Assembly: GCF_029813775.1 (NCBI RefSeq) | Contig: NZ_JARVKW010000006.1 | Coordinates: 186,001-250,000 of the forward strand | Length of the DNA stretch: 64,000 nt | Origin: Streptomyces sp. DH24 | GTDB lineage: Bacteria > Actinomycetota > Actinomycetes > Streptomycetales > Streptomycetaceae | Direction of reading: 5' to 3' | Shown: positions 34,618 to 45,173 of the stretch, in pieces | Layout: every line of letters starts with the position of its first letter | How positions within the stretch are numbered: the stretch's first letter is position 1 | Position numbers and translations under genes: made by a program | The notes under the pieces: model-generated | What the model saw: the letters and a program-made list of their open reading frames with translations, nothing else | The model's database searches: none | Told to the model about the DNA's origin: nothing

Positions 34618-35883
34618 GTGGAACCGACAGAGCGCGGGGGAACGACGGGAAGCCGGAACCCGGGGGCGGACGAGCGGCCGGGGACGGCTGCCGCAGACGG
34701 GCAGAAGACCGATTCCGCGGGCGCGCAGGAACCGGACGGCGCCGAGTCCGCAGTCCCGCCGGTCCCGGAGTCCGGCCCCGCCGAGTCCTCGGCCGTCGGC
34801 TCCGGCACGGGCGACGACCCCGCCGCGAGCCCCGCCCCGGCCTCCGCCACGACCCGCCGTTCCCGGCGACGGCGATGGGCCAGGCGGGTCGTGCTCGCCG
34901 TCGTCCTGGTCGTCCTGCTGCCCCTGCTGGTCGGTGAGGCCGCCCTCCGCGTGAACTACATGGGCGACCCTGCGGACGGCACGTACACGCGGGACCGTGA
35001 CGCGATCTGGCTCGGGCACGCCTGGGTCGACGGGCGGAAGAAGGACGCCGACATCTCGGCGCTGGCGCGGCGGCTCGACGGGACCGGCATCCGGGACCTG
35101 TACGTGCACGCCGGTCCGCTGGAGCACGACGGGACACTGCCCAAGTCCCTGTACCCGAGGGCGGGTTGGCTGATCCGGGCCGTGCACCGGGAGCTGCCCG
35201 GCATCCGCGTGCAGGCCTGGCTCGGTGACGTGCTCGCCACCGAGAGCCCCGACGGCATGCGCCTGGAGCGCGAGGAGACCCGCGCGGCCGTCCTCGGCTC
35301 CACCCGGCAGATCCTGGACGCCGGCTTCGACGGCGTGCACTTCGACCTGGAGCCCCTGCACTCCGGCGACCGGCACTACCTGACCCTCCTGGACGCCCTG
35401 CACCGCGAGACCCGGTCCCGGGGCGTCCCCCTCTCCGTCGCCGCGCACCAGATCGACCCGGTGCCGGCGTTCCACTCCTTCTGGGGGACGGTCACCGGGC
35501 ACCCGAAGTGGTGGTCGCAGGAGTTCTTCGGGCAGGTCGCGCGCCGCGTCGACCAGATCGCGATGATGTCGTACGACACGATGCAGCCGCTGGAGGGCAC
35601 GTACGGCGGCTATGTCGCGCACCAGACGGCTCTCGCGCTGGAGGCCACCCCGGAGTCCACCGACCTGCTGATGGGCCTGCCGTTCTTCCACGAGAACCGC
35701 TTCGGCCACTGGGCGCACGCCGAGACGGTCGCCGCCGCCGTGCGGGGCGTGCGCCTCGGGCTGTCCCGCACGGACGCGGACCGTGCCCGTTTCGGCGTCG
35801 CCCTGTACGTCGACTTCGCGGCGACGGAGGAGGACTGGCGGGCGTACCGGGAGGGCTGGGTGCCCGACCCCGGATCGCTGTAG
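34618..35883 (+). CDS. Membrane-anchored GH18-like glycoside hydrolase
   Basis: 421 residues. The Ser/Ala/Pro/Glu-rich cytoplasmic start (1-80) precedes RRSRRRRWARR and one membrane helix (about 91-108), and the rest lies outside. The extracellular barrel contains GFDGVHFDLEP, which matches the DGxxxDxE active-site strand of GH18 enzymes, as well as MMSYDTM and a C-terminal GVALYVDF. The Glu in DLEP would be the acid catalyst, but substrate (chitin, peptidoglycan or other) is unknown. GTG start. The stop lies 7 bases from the convergent sdhB stop, so transcripts probably overlap. Confidence 0.65.
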   Translation: MEPTERGGTTGSRNPGADERPGTAAADGQKTDSAGAQEPDGAESAVPPVPESGPAESSAVGSGTGDDPAASPAPASATTRRSRRRRWARRVVLAVVLVVLLPLLVGEAALRVNYMGDPADGTYTRDRDAIWLGHAWVDGRKKDADISALARRLDGTGIRDLYVHAGPLEHDGTLPKSLYPRAGWLIRAVHRELPGIRVQAWLGDVLATESPDGMRLEREETRAAVLGSTRQILDAGFDGVHFDLEPLHSGDRHYLTLLDALHRETRSRGVPLSVAAHQIDPVPAFHSFWGTVTGHPKWWSQEFFGQVARRVDQIAMMSYDTMQPLEGTYGGYVAHQTALALEATPESTDLLMGLPFFHENRFGHWAHAETVAAAVRGVRLGLSRTDADRARFGVALYVDFAATEEDWRAYREGWVPDPGSL

Positions 35884-35890
35884 CACAGGC

Positions 35891-36661
35891 CTACTCGGAC
35901 CTGCGGCGGATCTTCGAGCCCAGCCACACGAGCGGGTCGTACTTGCGGTCCACGGCCCGCTCCTTCAGCGGGATCAGCGCGTTGTCCGTGATCTTGATGC
36001 CCTCGGGGCAGACCTCCGTGCAGCACTTGGTGATGTTGCAGTAGCCGAGGCCGTGTTCGTCCTGGGCGGTCTTCTTGCGGTCCAGCCCGTTCTCGGCCGC
36101 CGCGTCCAGGGGGTGCATGTCCAGCTCCGCCACCCGCATCAGGAACCGGGGGCCCGCGAACGCCGGCTTGTTCTCCTCGTGGTCGCGCACCACATGGCAG
36201 GTGTCCTGGCACAGGAAGCACTCGATGCACTTGCGGAACTCCTGCGAGCGGTCCACGTCCTCCTGCATCATCCGGTACTCGCCCGGTCCGACCCCGGCGG
36301 GCGGCACGAAGGACGGGACCTGCCTGGCCTTGTCGTAGTTGAAGCCGACGTCCGTGACCAGATCCCGGATCACCGGGAACGCGCGCAGCGGGGTGACCGT
36401 GATCGTCTCGGCCCGGTCGAACACGGACATGCGCGTCATGCACATCAGCCGGGGCCGTCCGTTGATCTCCGCCGAGCACGAACCGCACTTGCCCGCCTTG
36501 CAGTTCCAGCGCACCGCGAGGTCGGGGGCCTGGGTGGCCTGCAGGCGGTGGATGATGTCGAGGACCACCTCGCCCTCGTTGACCTCGACGGAGAAGTCCG
36601 CCAGGCCGCCGCCGTCCGCGTCGCCCCGCCACACCCGGAAACGGGCCTCGTAGCCGCTCAT
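35891..36661 (-). CDS. sdhB: Succinate dehydrogenase iron-sulfur subunit
   Basis: 256 residues holding three Fe-S cluster motifs: CKAGKCGSC plus a later Cys (2Fe-2S), CIECFLCQDTC (4Fe-4S) and CNITKCCTEVCP (3Fe-4S or 4Fe-4S). The subunit passes electrons from the flavoprotein to the membrane subunit. The start ATG overlaps the sdhA stop (ATGA). By layout and sequence it fits the Sdh1-type enzymes of mycobacteria and Streptomyces rather than the four-subunit SdhCDAB operon. Confidence 0.9.
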   Translation of the reverse strand: MSGYEARFRVWRGDADGGGLADFSVEVNEGEVVLDIIHRLQATQAPDLAVRWNCKAGKCGSCSAEINGRPRLMCMTRMSVFDRAETITVTPLRAFPVIRDLVTDVGFNYDKARQVPSFVPPAGVGPGEYRMMQEDVDRSQEFRKCIECFLCQDTCHVVRDHEENKPAFAGPRFLMRVAELDMHPLDAAAENGLDRKKTAQDEHGLGYCNITKCCTEVCPEGIKITDNALIPLKERAVDRKYDPLVWLGSKIRRRSE

Positions 36662-38604
36662 TCGTACAGCTCCTCCTCGGCCAGGTACTTGACCAGCTCC
36701 TCCTTCTCGAAGAGGGCCAGCAGGTCCGGGCGGATGGGCTCGGTCGTCTCGCGGGTGAGGGAGATCCGGCCGGGGACCGGGTCCGTGGCCGCCTCGCCGG
36801 TCGTCAGGTCGGTGAGGCCGCACAGCAGGTTGACCGGGCGCCAGGCGCGGTCCATCGAGGGGTGGTCCTCGCGGGTGTGCCCGCCCCGGGACTCGGTGCG
36901 CTCCAGCGCCGCCCGCGCCACGCACTCGCTGACCAGCAGCATGTTCCGCAGGTCCAGGGCGAGATGCCAGCCCGGGTTGAACTGGCGGTGGCCCTCGACG
37001 CCCGCGCGCCGGGCCCGTACGCGCAGCTCGGCCAGTTTCCGCAGCGCCTGTTCCATCTCGCCCTGCCGGCGGATGATGCCGACCAGGTCGTTCATCGTCT
37101 GCTGGAGCTCCTGGTGCAGGGTGTACGGGTTCTCCGGGGGCCGCCCGTCGTCCTCCACCGTCTCCCGGCCCTCCGCCGAGAACGGCCGCAGCGCCTCGGC
37201 CGCCGCCGTGTCGACCTCCTCGTCGGCCACCCGGGGGCGGGCCGTGACCAGGGCCGCCGCGTACTCGGCCGCGTGCCAGCCGGCGCGGCGCCCGAACACC
37301 AGCAGGTCCGACAGCGAGTTGCCGCCCAGACGGTTCGAGCCGTGCATGCCGCCGGCCACCTCGCCCGCCGCGTACAGCCCCGGCACCCCGCGCGCCGCCG
37401 CGGTGTCGGACTCGACGGCGATCCCGCCCATCACGTAGTGGCAGGTGGGCCCGACCTCCATCGGCTCGGCCGTGATGTCGACGTCGGCCAGCTCCTTGAA
37501 CTGGTGGTACATCGACGGCAGCCGGCGTTTGATCACCTCGGCCGGCATCCGCGTGGAGACGTCGAGGAAGACACCGCCGTGCGGGGAGCCGCGGCCCTCC
37601 TTGACCTCGGAGTTGATCGCCCGCGCGACCTCGTCCCTCGGCAGCAGTTCGGGCGGACGCCGGTTGTTGTCCGGGTCGTCGTACCAGCGGTCGGCCTCGT
37701 CCTCCGACTCGGCGTACTTGTCCTTGAAGACCTCGGGGACGTAGTCGAACATGAACCGCTTGCCGTCGGAGTTGCGCAGCACGCCGCCGTCGCCGCGCAC
37801 CGACTCCGTGACGAGGATGCCCTTCACGGACGGCGGCCAGACCATGCCCGTCGGGTGGAACTGCACGAACTCCATGTTCAGCAGGGGAGCGCCCGCGAGC
37901 AGCGCCAGCGCGTGCCCGTCGCCGGTGTACTCCCACGAGTTCGACGTCACCTTGAAGGACTTGCCGATGCCGCCCGTGGCGATGACGACGGCCGGTGCCT
38001 CGACGACGAAGAACCGGCCGGACTCGCGCTCGTAGCCGAAGACGCCCGAGACCCGGTCGCCGTCCTTCAGGACGCGGGTGACGGTGCACTCCTGGAAGAC
38101 CTTCAGCCGGGACTCGTAGTCGCCGGTCTCGCGGAAGTCCTCCTGCTGGAGCGCGACGATCTTCTGCTGGAGGGTGCGGATCAGCTCCAGGCCGGTGCGG
38201 TCGCCGACGTGGGCGAGGCGCGGGTACTCGTGGCCGCCGAAGTTGCGCTGCGAGATCCGGCCGTCCTTGGTCCGGTCGAAGAGGGCGCCCCAGGTCTCCA
38301 GCTCCCACACCCGCTCGGGCGCCTCCTGGGCGTGCAGCTCGGCCATCCGCCACTGGTTCAGGAACTTGCCGCCGCGCATCGTGTCGCGGAAGTGGACCTG
38401 CCAGGTGTCGTGCTCGTTGGCGTTGGCCATGGCCGCCGCGATGCCGCCCTCGGCCATCACGGTGTGCGCCTTGCCGAACAGCGACTTGCAGATCACGGCC
38501 GTACGGGCGCCCCGCTGGCGCGCCTCGATGGCGGCCCGCAGTCCGGCGCCGCCCGCCCCGACCACGACGACGTCCCATTCCTGCCGGTCGACCACGGACA
38601 TCAC
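36658..38604 (-). CDS. sdhA: Succinate dehydrogenase/fumarate reductase flavoprotein subunit
   Basis: 648 residues. The N-terminal FAD-binding site VVGAGGAGLRAA is followed by FGKAHTVMAEGG, in which His47 is at the position that binds FAD covalently. Active-site segments include EFVQFHPTGM, GGIAVESD and GSNRLGGNSL. It oxidises succinate to fumarate in the citric acid cycle at the membrane. It starts 13 bases after sdhC and overlaps sdhB by 4 bases, so the three form one operon. Confidence 0.95.
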   Translation of the reverse strand: MMSVVDRQEWDVVVVGAGGAGLRAAIEARQRGARTAVICKSLFGKAHTVMAEGGIAAAMANANEHDTWQVHFRDTMRGGKFLNQWRMAELHAQEAPERVWELETWGALFDRTKDGRISQRNFGGHEYPRLAHVGDRTGLELIRTLQQKIVALQQEDFRETGDYESRLKVFQECTVTRVLKDGDRVSGVFGYERESGRFFVVEAPAVVIATGGIGKSFKVTSNSWEYTGDGHALALLAGAPLLNMEFVQFHPTGMVWPPSVKGILVTESVRGDGGVLRNSDGKRFMFDYVPEVFKDKYAESEDEADRWYDDPDNNRRPPELLPRDEVARAINSEVKEGRGSPHGGVFLDVSTRMPAEVIKRRLPSMYHQFKELADVDITAEPMEVGPTCHYVMGGIAVESDTAAARGVPGLYAAGEVAGGMHGSNRLGGNSLSDLLVFGRRAGWHAAEYAAALVTARPRVADEEVDTAAAEALRPFSAEGRETVEDDGRPPENPYTLHQELQQTMNDLVGIIRRQGEMEQALRKLAELRVRARRAGVEGHRQFNPGWHLALDLRNMLLVSECVARAALERTESRGGHTREDHPSMDRAWRPVNLLCGLTDLTTGEAATDPVPGRISLTRETTEPIRPDLLALFEKEELVKYLAEEELYE

Positions 38605-38617
38605 AAGGCCCCACTCA

Positions 38618-39454
38618 TCAGAAGAAGCGCGGATCGTCGAAGACCCCGGACGCGACGAGATACACGTAGAAGTCGGCGAGCGCCACGCTCGCCAGCGACG
38701 TCCAGGCGAGCAGCATGTGCCGGGCGTTCAGCTTCCCCACCAGCTGCCACATGCGGTAGCGCACCGGGTGCCGCGAGAAGTGCTTCAGCTTGCCGCCCAC
38801 GATGTGCCGGCAGGAGTGGCAGGACAGGGTGTAGGCCCAGATCAGCACGATGTTCACCAGGAACACGAGCGTGCCGAGACCCATGTGGCCCCACGCGTAG
38901 TGCTCGTCCCGGAAGGCGAGCACCGTGTCGTAGGTGAGGATCACGGCGACGGGGATCGCGGCGTAGAAGAAGTACCGGTGGATGTTCTGCAGCACCAGCG
39001 GGAAGCGGGTCTCGCCGGTGTACTTCCTGTGCGGCTCGGCCACCGCGCAGGCCGGCGGGGACGCCCAGAAGCCCCGGTAGTAGGCCTTGCGGTAGTAGTA
39101 GCAGGTCAGCCGGAAGCCCAGCGGGAAGATCAGGATGATGACCGCCGGCGAGATGCCCCACCAGCTGCCGAAGATCTCCCAGTTCGGCCCGGACCGCATC
39201 GGCTCGCAGTTCTCGGCGAGGCACGGCGAGTAGAACGGCGAGACGTACGGCGCCGCGTAGTAGTCGGCGTTCGCGAAGGCCCGCCAGGTCGAGTAGACGA
39301 TGAAGGCCAGCAGACCGGCCACGGTGGCGGCGGGCGCCAGCCACCAGCGGTCGGTCCGCAGATGCGGGGCGGCGATCGCGGCCCGCGCACCGCTGCGCAC
39401 GCCGCCGCCGGGGGGATGGGGGTCTGTGGCTGGAGGTTCGGTACCAGTGGCCAC
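38618..39454 (-). CDS. sdhC: Sdh1-type membrane subunit of succinate dehydrogenase
   Basis: 278 residues with about five hydrophobic segments (near 40-55, 103-117, 162-180, 192-210, 248-268). The region TLSCHSCRHIVGGK (Cys212, His213, Cys215, His217) is notable, since a paired Cys/His set could bind an Fe-S cluster. Mycobacterial Sdh1 has a membrane-embedded Rieske-type cluster in the corresponding complex. The subunit anchors SdhAB and reduces menaquinone. It is encoded first in the operon after the small gene at 39474. Confidence 0.8.
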   Translation of the reverse strand: MATGTEPPATDPHPPGGGVRSGARAAIAAPHLRTDRWWLAPAATVAGLLAFIVYSTWRAFANADYYAAPYVSPFYSPCLAENCEPMRSGPNWEIFGSWWGISPAVIILIFPLGFRLTCYYYRKAYYRGFWASPPACAVAEPHRKYTGETRFPLVLQNIHRYFFYAAIPVAVILTYDTVLAFRDEHYAWGHMGLGTLVFLVNIVLIWAYTLSCHSCRHIVGGKLKHFSRHPVRYRMWQLVGKLNARHMLLAWTSLASVALADFYVYLVASGVFDDPRFF

Positions 39455-39473
39455 GTCTCGTCTCCGGTCGGGG

Positions 39474-39764
39474 TCAGGGAGCGTGCCGGTCGCGGGCGCC
39501 GAGGCCCTCGTCGTCGGAGTCGGTCCACAGCGCCGGGTCGTACGGCGTGTCGGAGATGGTGACCAGCTCGGGCCGGTTCTGCGTGGCCGGGGTGGCCGCG
39601 GCCGCCCGCAGCAGAGCGACGCTCTCGCGCAGATGCTCGGCGTCGGTCCGGACCCGGCGCATCTCCAGACCGCCGCTGCCCAGCTGCTTCTCCAGGCGCC
39701 CCACGGACCGGTTCAGGTCGTCGAGGCAACGCTGGACTGATGTCAGATCGTCGTGCACGGACAT
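39474..39764 (-). CDS. Small conserved protein at the head of the sdh operon
   Basis: 96 residues. The first half is a coiled-coil-like helix (DDLTSVQRCLDDLNRSVGRL, MRRVRTDAEHLRESVALLRA), and the second half is acidic and probably disordered (ISDTPYDPALWTDSDDEG). The stop is 19 bases before sdhC, so it is likely cotranscribed. It could be an assembly or accessory factor of the Sdh complex, but there is no direct evidence. Confidence 0.7.
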   Translation of the reverse strand: MSVHDDLTSVQRCLDDLNRSVGRLEKQLGSGGLEMRRVRTDAEHLRESVALLRAAAATPATQNRPELVTISDTPYDPALWTDSDDEGLGARDRHAP

Positions 39765-39834
39765 GACTTGCCCTCACTTCCACGGGTGTTTCCGACCCAG
39801 GCGGCAACGTTCATGCGCCTGAGAGTGTCGCGCG

Positions 39835-39852
39835 TCACACCGGTCGGTGTGA
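39835..39852. promoter_or_regulatory. Perfect 18-bp palindrome between the sdh operon and the binding-protein gene
   Basis: TCACACCGGTCGGTGTGA has perfect 8-base arms around a 2-base centre. It sits in the 314-base divergent interval, about 70 bases upstream of the 39764 start. It is a good operator for a dimeric repressor or redox regulator, and could control either side. It does not match the Rex consensus. The rest of the interval shows nothing recognisable. Confidence 0.55.
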
Positions 39853-40078
39853 AGGGACATGCACGGATTGGCCGGGGCGCGTCCCCGCCCACCGGCGCGC
39901 GCCGTGCCCGACGCGCCCCGGGCCCGTTCCGCCGCACGGGTGGGCTTGGACCCTCCCGCCGCCGTGTCGTCACCCGCTGCCGAACCCTTTCCTCTTCAGT
40001 GGCCGCATACATCTGATCAGCTCCATATACGGCCAAAAGTGATCATACCGCCCGCGGCTTCCCGGAGGTAACCCAGAG

Positions 40079-42349
40079 ATGTCCCACCACGGCGTCGGAC
40101 CCCGGCCCTCTCGCCAGACTCCCGGCTGCCGCGCGGTGCTGCGCTCGGTCGCCTTCCTCACGGCGGGCGCCCTCGCGGTGCCCCTGCTGACCGCCTGCAG
40201 CTCCGAGGACAAGGCCGGCAAGCCGCTCGCCGGGCAGGACATCGCGCCCGCCGACCGCGCCCGCATCGCCGACGGGGGAACCCTGCGCTGGGCGGTCGAC
40301 TCGGTGCCGGAGACCCTGAACTCCTTCCAGTCGGACGCCGACTCCACCACCACCCGGATCGCGCAGGCCGTCCTGCCGTCGATGTACCGGCTCGACGCGA
40401 ACGGCCGTGCCGAGCGCAACCCCGACTTCCTGGAATCGGCCAAGATCGTCGAGACCGAGCCCAAGCAGGTCGTGCTCTACAAGCTGAACCAGCAGGCCGT
40501 CTGGAGCGACGGCCGCGAGATCGGCGCCGCCGACTTCGCCGCCCAGTGGCGCGCCCTGTCCGGCAAGGACACCGCCTACTGGACCGCCCGCAACGCCGGG
40601 TACGAGCGCATCGAGAAGATCCAGCGCGGCGCCAACGACCTGGAGGTCAAGGTCACCTTCAGCCGCCCCTACGCCGACTGGAAGTCGCTGTTCTCGCCGC
40701 TGTACCCGAAGGAGGTCACGGGCAGCCCCGACGCCTTCAACGACGGCGCCCGCCGGAAGCTGAAGGTCACCGCCGGACCGTTCACCGTCAAACGCGTCGA
40801 CCGCGCGGACGAGCAGGTCACCCTGGTGCGCAACCCGCGCTGGTGGGGCGACCCGGCCAAGCTCTCCAGGATCGAGCTGCGCGCCGTGCCCCGCGAGAAG
40901 CGGACCGCCGCGCTGACCGCCGGCACGATCGACCTGGCCGAGATCGACCCCGCCGCGGCCCGCCGCATCACCGCCGCCGCCCGCCCGAAGACGGCCAGTA
41001 CGCCGCTGATGGGCCCCGGCGCCCCCCTCGCCGGCCCCGGCCTCGCGCCCGCCCCCGGACGGCACCGGTCCGCCGCCGACGCCCTGCGCTCCTGGGCCGT
41101 CGCGAACGGCTCCGACGAGGAGGCCGCCGAGCGGGAGACCGAGGCCCGGCAGGAGCTGCGCAGGGCGGCCGAGAAGGAGGCGCGCCGGCAGCGGGCACTG
41201 CGCGGCTACGAGGTGCGCAAGTCGCTGGAGCCCGCCTACACGCAGCTCGCCCTCAACGGCGCCGACGGGCCGCTCGCCGACGAGCGGGTCCGCCGGGCGG
41301 TGGCCCGCGCCCTGGACCGCGAGGAGATCGCCCGGGCCGTCCTCAAGCCCCTCGGTCTGCCCGCCGAGCCGGTCGGCAGCCACCTCGCGCTGTCCGGCCA
41401 GGCCGCCTACGCCGACGGCAGCGGCGCCCTCGGGGGCCAGGACACCAAGGAGGCGCAGGCCCTGCTCGCGGACGCCGGCTGGGTGCGCGGCGGGCCCGTC
41501 AAGGAACAGAAGGGCGAGAAGGCCGCCGGCGCCGAGGGCGGGAAGACCAAGAAGGACGGCGAGAAGGCCGCCGAGAAGGACGCCGAGAAGGGCACGGGGA
41601 AGGACGCCGGGACGGAATCCGGGCAGGACTCCGGGGACGGCGACGACGGCACGTACATCGTCGGCGAGGACGACGGCGGCAACGGCGACGACAAGGCCGA
41701 CCGCGACCAGCAGCCGCAGCAGAAGGGCGGGGAGCGGCAGGCCCGGGACAGCGCGTCCGGCGCCTACGCCCCCAAGGGCACCGCCGCCCCCGCCGGCGCC
41801 GCCGCCGACCGGCTCGCCAAGGACGGCAAGACCCTCACCCTCCGCTTCGTCCTGCCGTCGGGCCCGGGCACCGAGGCCCTGCGCACCGTCGCCGACCGCA
41901 TCACCCGCATGCTGGACCGCGTCGGCATCCGCACGGCCGTGACCAAGGTGCCCGACGAGAGCTACTTCAAGGACCACGTCGCCTCCGGCGAGTACGACCT
42001 CGCCCTGTACTCCTGGCCCGCGTCCGCCTTCCCCGCCACCGACGCCCGCCCGATCTTCGCCAAGCCGGTCCCGGCCGCCGACGGCTCCCTGAGCGTCGAG
42101 CAGAACTACACCCGGGTCGGCACCGACCAGGTCGACCAGCTCTTCGAGCAGGCCGCGGGCACGCTGGACGAGGAGGAGGCCCGCTCCCTGATCCGCAAGG
42201 CCGACTCCCGCATCTGGGCGGCGGCCGGCTCCATCCCCCTCTACCAGCGCCCCCAGCTGACGGCGGCCCGCAAGAACCTCGCCAACGCGGGAGCCTTCGG
42301 CTTCGAGACGCCGGTGTACGAGGACATGGGCTTTCTGAAGAAGGGGTGA
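40079..42349 (+). CDS. Family-5 extracellular solute-binding lipoprotein with charged insertions
   Basis: 756 residues, long for the family (usually ~530-600). The lipobox LLTAC places the lipidated Cys at residue 40. The fold's landmarks are GGTLRWAVDS, AVWSDGREI, NPRWWGD, RAVARALDREEIA, and the C-terminal IPLYQRPQ. The extra length comes from two low-complexity insertions: a Glu/Arg-rich helix (about 350-380) and a Lys/Glu/Asp-rich stretch (about 475-555). GGAGG precedes the ATG. It probably binds peptides outside the membrane and might feed one of the ABC transporters downstream. No permease is coupled to it, and a terminator separates it from typA. Confidence 0.88.
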   Translation: MSHHGVGPRPSRQTPGCRAVLRSVAFLTAGALAVPLLTACSSEDKAGKPLAGQDIAPADRARIADGGTLRWAVDSVPETLNSFQSDADSTTTRIAQAVLPSMYRLDANGRAERNPDFLESAKIVETEPKQVVLYKLNQQAVWSDGREIGAADFAAQWRALSGKDTAYWTARNAGYERIEKIQRGANDLEVKVTFSRPYADWKSLFSPLYPKEVTGSPDAFNDGARRKLKVTAGPFTVKRVDRADEQVTLVRNPRWWGDPAKLSRIELRAVPREKRTAALTAGTIDLAEIDPAAARRITAAARPKTASTPLMGPGAPLAGPGLAPAPGRHRSAADALRSWAVANGSDEEAAERETEARQELRRAAEKEARRQRALRGYEVRKSLEPAYTQLALNGADGPLADERVRRAVARALDREEIARAVLKPLGLPAEPVGSHLALSGQAAYADGSGALGGQDTKEAQALLADAGWVRGGPVKEQKGEKAAGAEGGKTKKDGEKAAEKDAEKGTGKDAGTESGQDSGDGDDGTYIVGEDDGGNGDDKADRDQQPQQKGGERQARDSASGAYAPKGTAAPAGAAADRLAKDGKTLTLRFVLPSGPGTEALRTVADRITRMLDRVGIRTAVTKVPDESYFKDHVASGEYDLALYSWPASAFPATDARPIFAKPVPAADGSLSVEQNYTRVGTDQVDQLFEQAAGTLDEEEARSLIRKADSRIWAAAGSIPLYQRPQLTAARKNLANAGAFGFETPVYEDMGFLKKG

Positions 42350-42421
42350 ACCCGCCGAGGCGGTCGCGCCAACCTTCGGCCCGTCCGGCGTCTGAGGACG
42401 GGGCCGCAGACCGAAGCGGAG

Positions 42422-42447
42422 CCGCTGGGGGCGGCAGCCCCCAGCGG
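42422..42447 (+). terminator. Strong hairpin downstream of the binding-protein gene
   Basis: Perfect 10-base stem (CCGCTGGGGG/CCCCCAGCGG) with a 6-base loop. Together with the preceding GTCCGGCGTCTGAGGACG segment (about 42380-42400) it resembles a hairpin-rich element that recurs between Streptomyces genes. Confidence 0.7.
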
Positions 42448-42630
42448 TCCCGCAGCAGCGCCGGACGCACCGGAAAGCCCACGTGAGCTGCCCTCGGAGT
42501 CACCCGGCAAGCCCTTGCGGCAGCGGCCCCGTACCATGGGGTGAGGCCGTGGCATGTTCAGCCCGGCAGGGCCCGCGCACCGCAGGCGTTCGCGCAGGGC
42601 ATTCCTCAGCACTCCGGGAGTACGCCTTAT

Positions 42631-44538
<1,908 letters not shown>

Positions 44539-44557
44539 CGCCGGCTCCGGCCTGACA

Positions 44558-44588
44558 CCGGGCACCCCGCTCGCCGCGGGGTGCCCGG
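44558..44588 (+). terminator. Intrinsic terminator after typA
   Basis: Perfect 13-base stem (CCGGGCACCCCGC paired with its complement) around a 5-base loop TCGCC, starting 19 bases after the typA stop. Confidence 0.85.
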
Positions 44589-45173
44589 CGTCGTTGTGGC
44601 GGAGAGTGAAGAGGAGGGTAGGGAAAACCCTCTAATTGTTCAGGACGCCCGGTGGGGGGTCCGCGCGGCCACTACCCTGCTGCGGAAAGTCACCTGTGCG
44701 CGGGCCGTGCGAGGCGGGCGACCGTCCTGAACGGTTCTTCCGCGGCGGCGCGTTGAGTGTGCGACAGGTACCTGCGCGGGCCGGTGGGCATGCCGAACGG
44801 CACCCAGCACACCGGGCACCGTACGCGCAATTGGTTTTTCGCTCCCATGCGTCCGGAATGCGGACACCTGTTACCGATAGATGTGTAACAAGTCCGTTTC
44901 GCAGGGATCTTTCACCAAACCCTTTGTCCGGATTTTGGAAGATGTAGGCGCGAGCTGTGATCGAACCGAGACCTCAGGAAGGTGGTTCGGTGTTGGCTCT
45001 TGGCAGATAGTTAGGCGCGTAGAGCTCGGATGAACGGGGCACGCGCTGCAGGCGGCGCCGACTCACGAGCACGGGGGCACCTGACTATCTCCGGCACCGG
45101 CGACGGGCGGTTGGCGGCGACGTGTCGCGTGCTCCCCTTTGCGGTGAACCAATGGACTCATGAGGAGGAACCC
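44589..45173 (+). promoter_or_regulatory. Long upstream region of the first peptide-transporter operon
   Basis: 585 bases without a convincing gene, AT-richer than its surroundings between about 44820 and 45000. It contains the inverted repeat GTCCG-GAATG-CGGAC (44851-44865) and a longer hairpin at 44962-44989 (CGAACC and ACCT pairing with AGGT and GGTTCG). The length and structure suggest a regulated promoter and leader. No -35/-10 pair can be placed with confidence. Confidence 0.5.

Noticed and set aside
36662..38614. Apparent 907-residue frame fused to SdhB
   Set aside because: It is an out-of-frame reading of sdhA joined to the real sdhB. The Fe-S protein starts at 36661 with an ATGA overlap.
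44636..44947. 103-residue ORF in the leader of the first transporter operon
   Set aside because: Codon positions lack the usual G/C third-base bias, there is no ribosome site, and no motif is present. Treated as noncoding.
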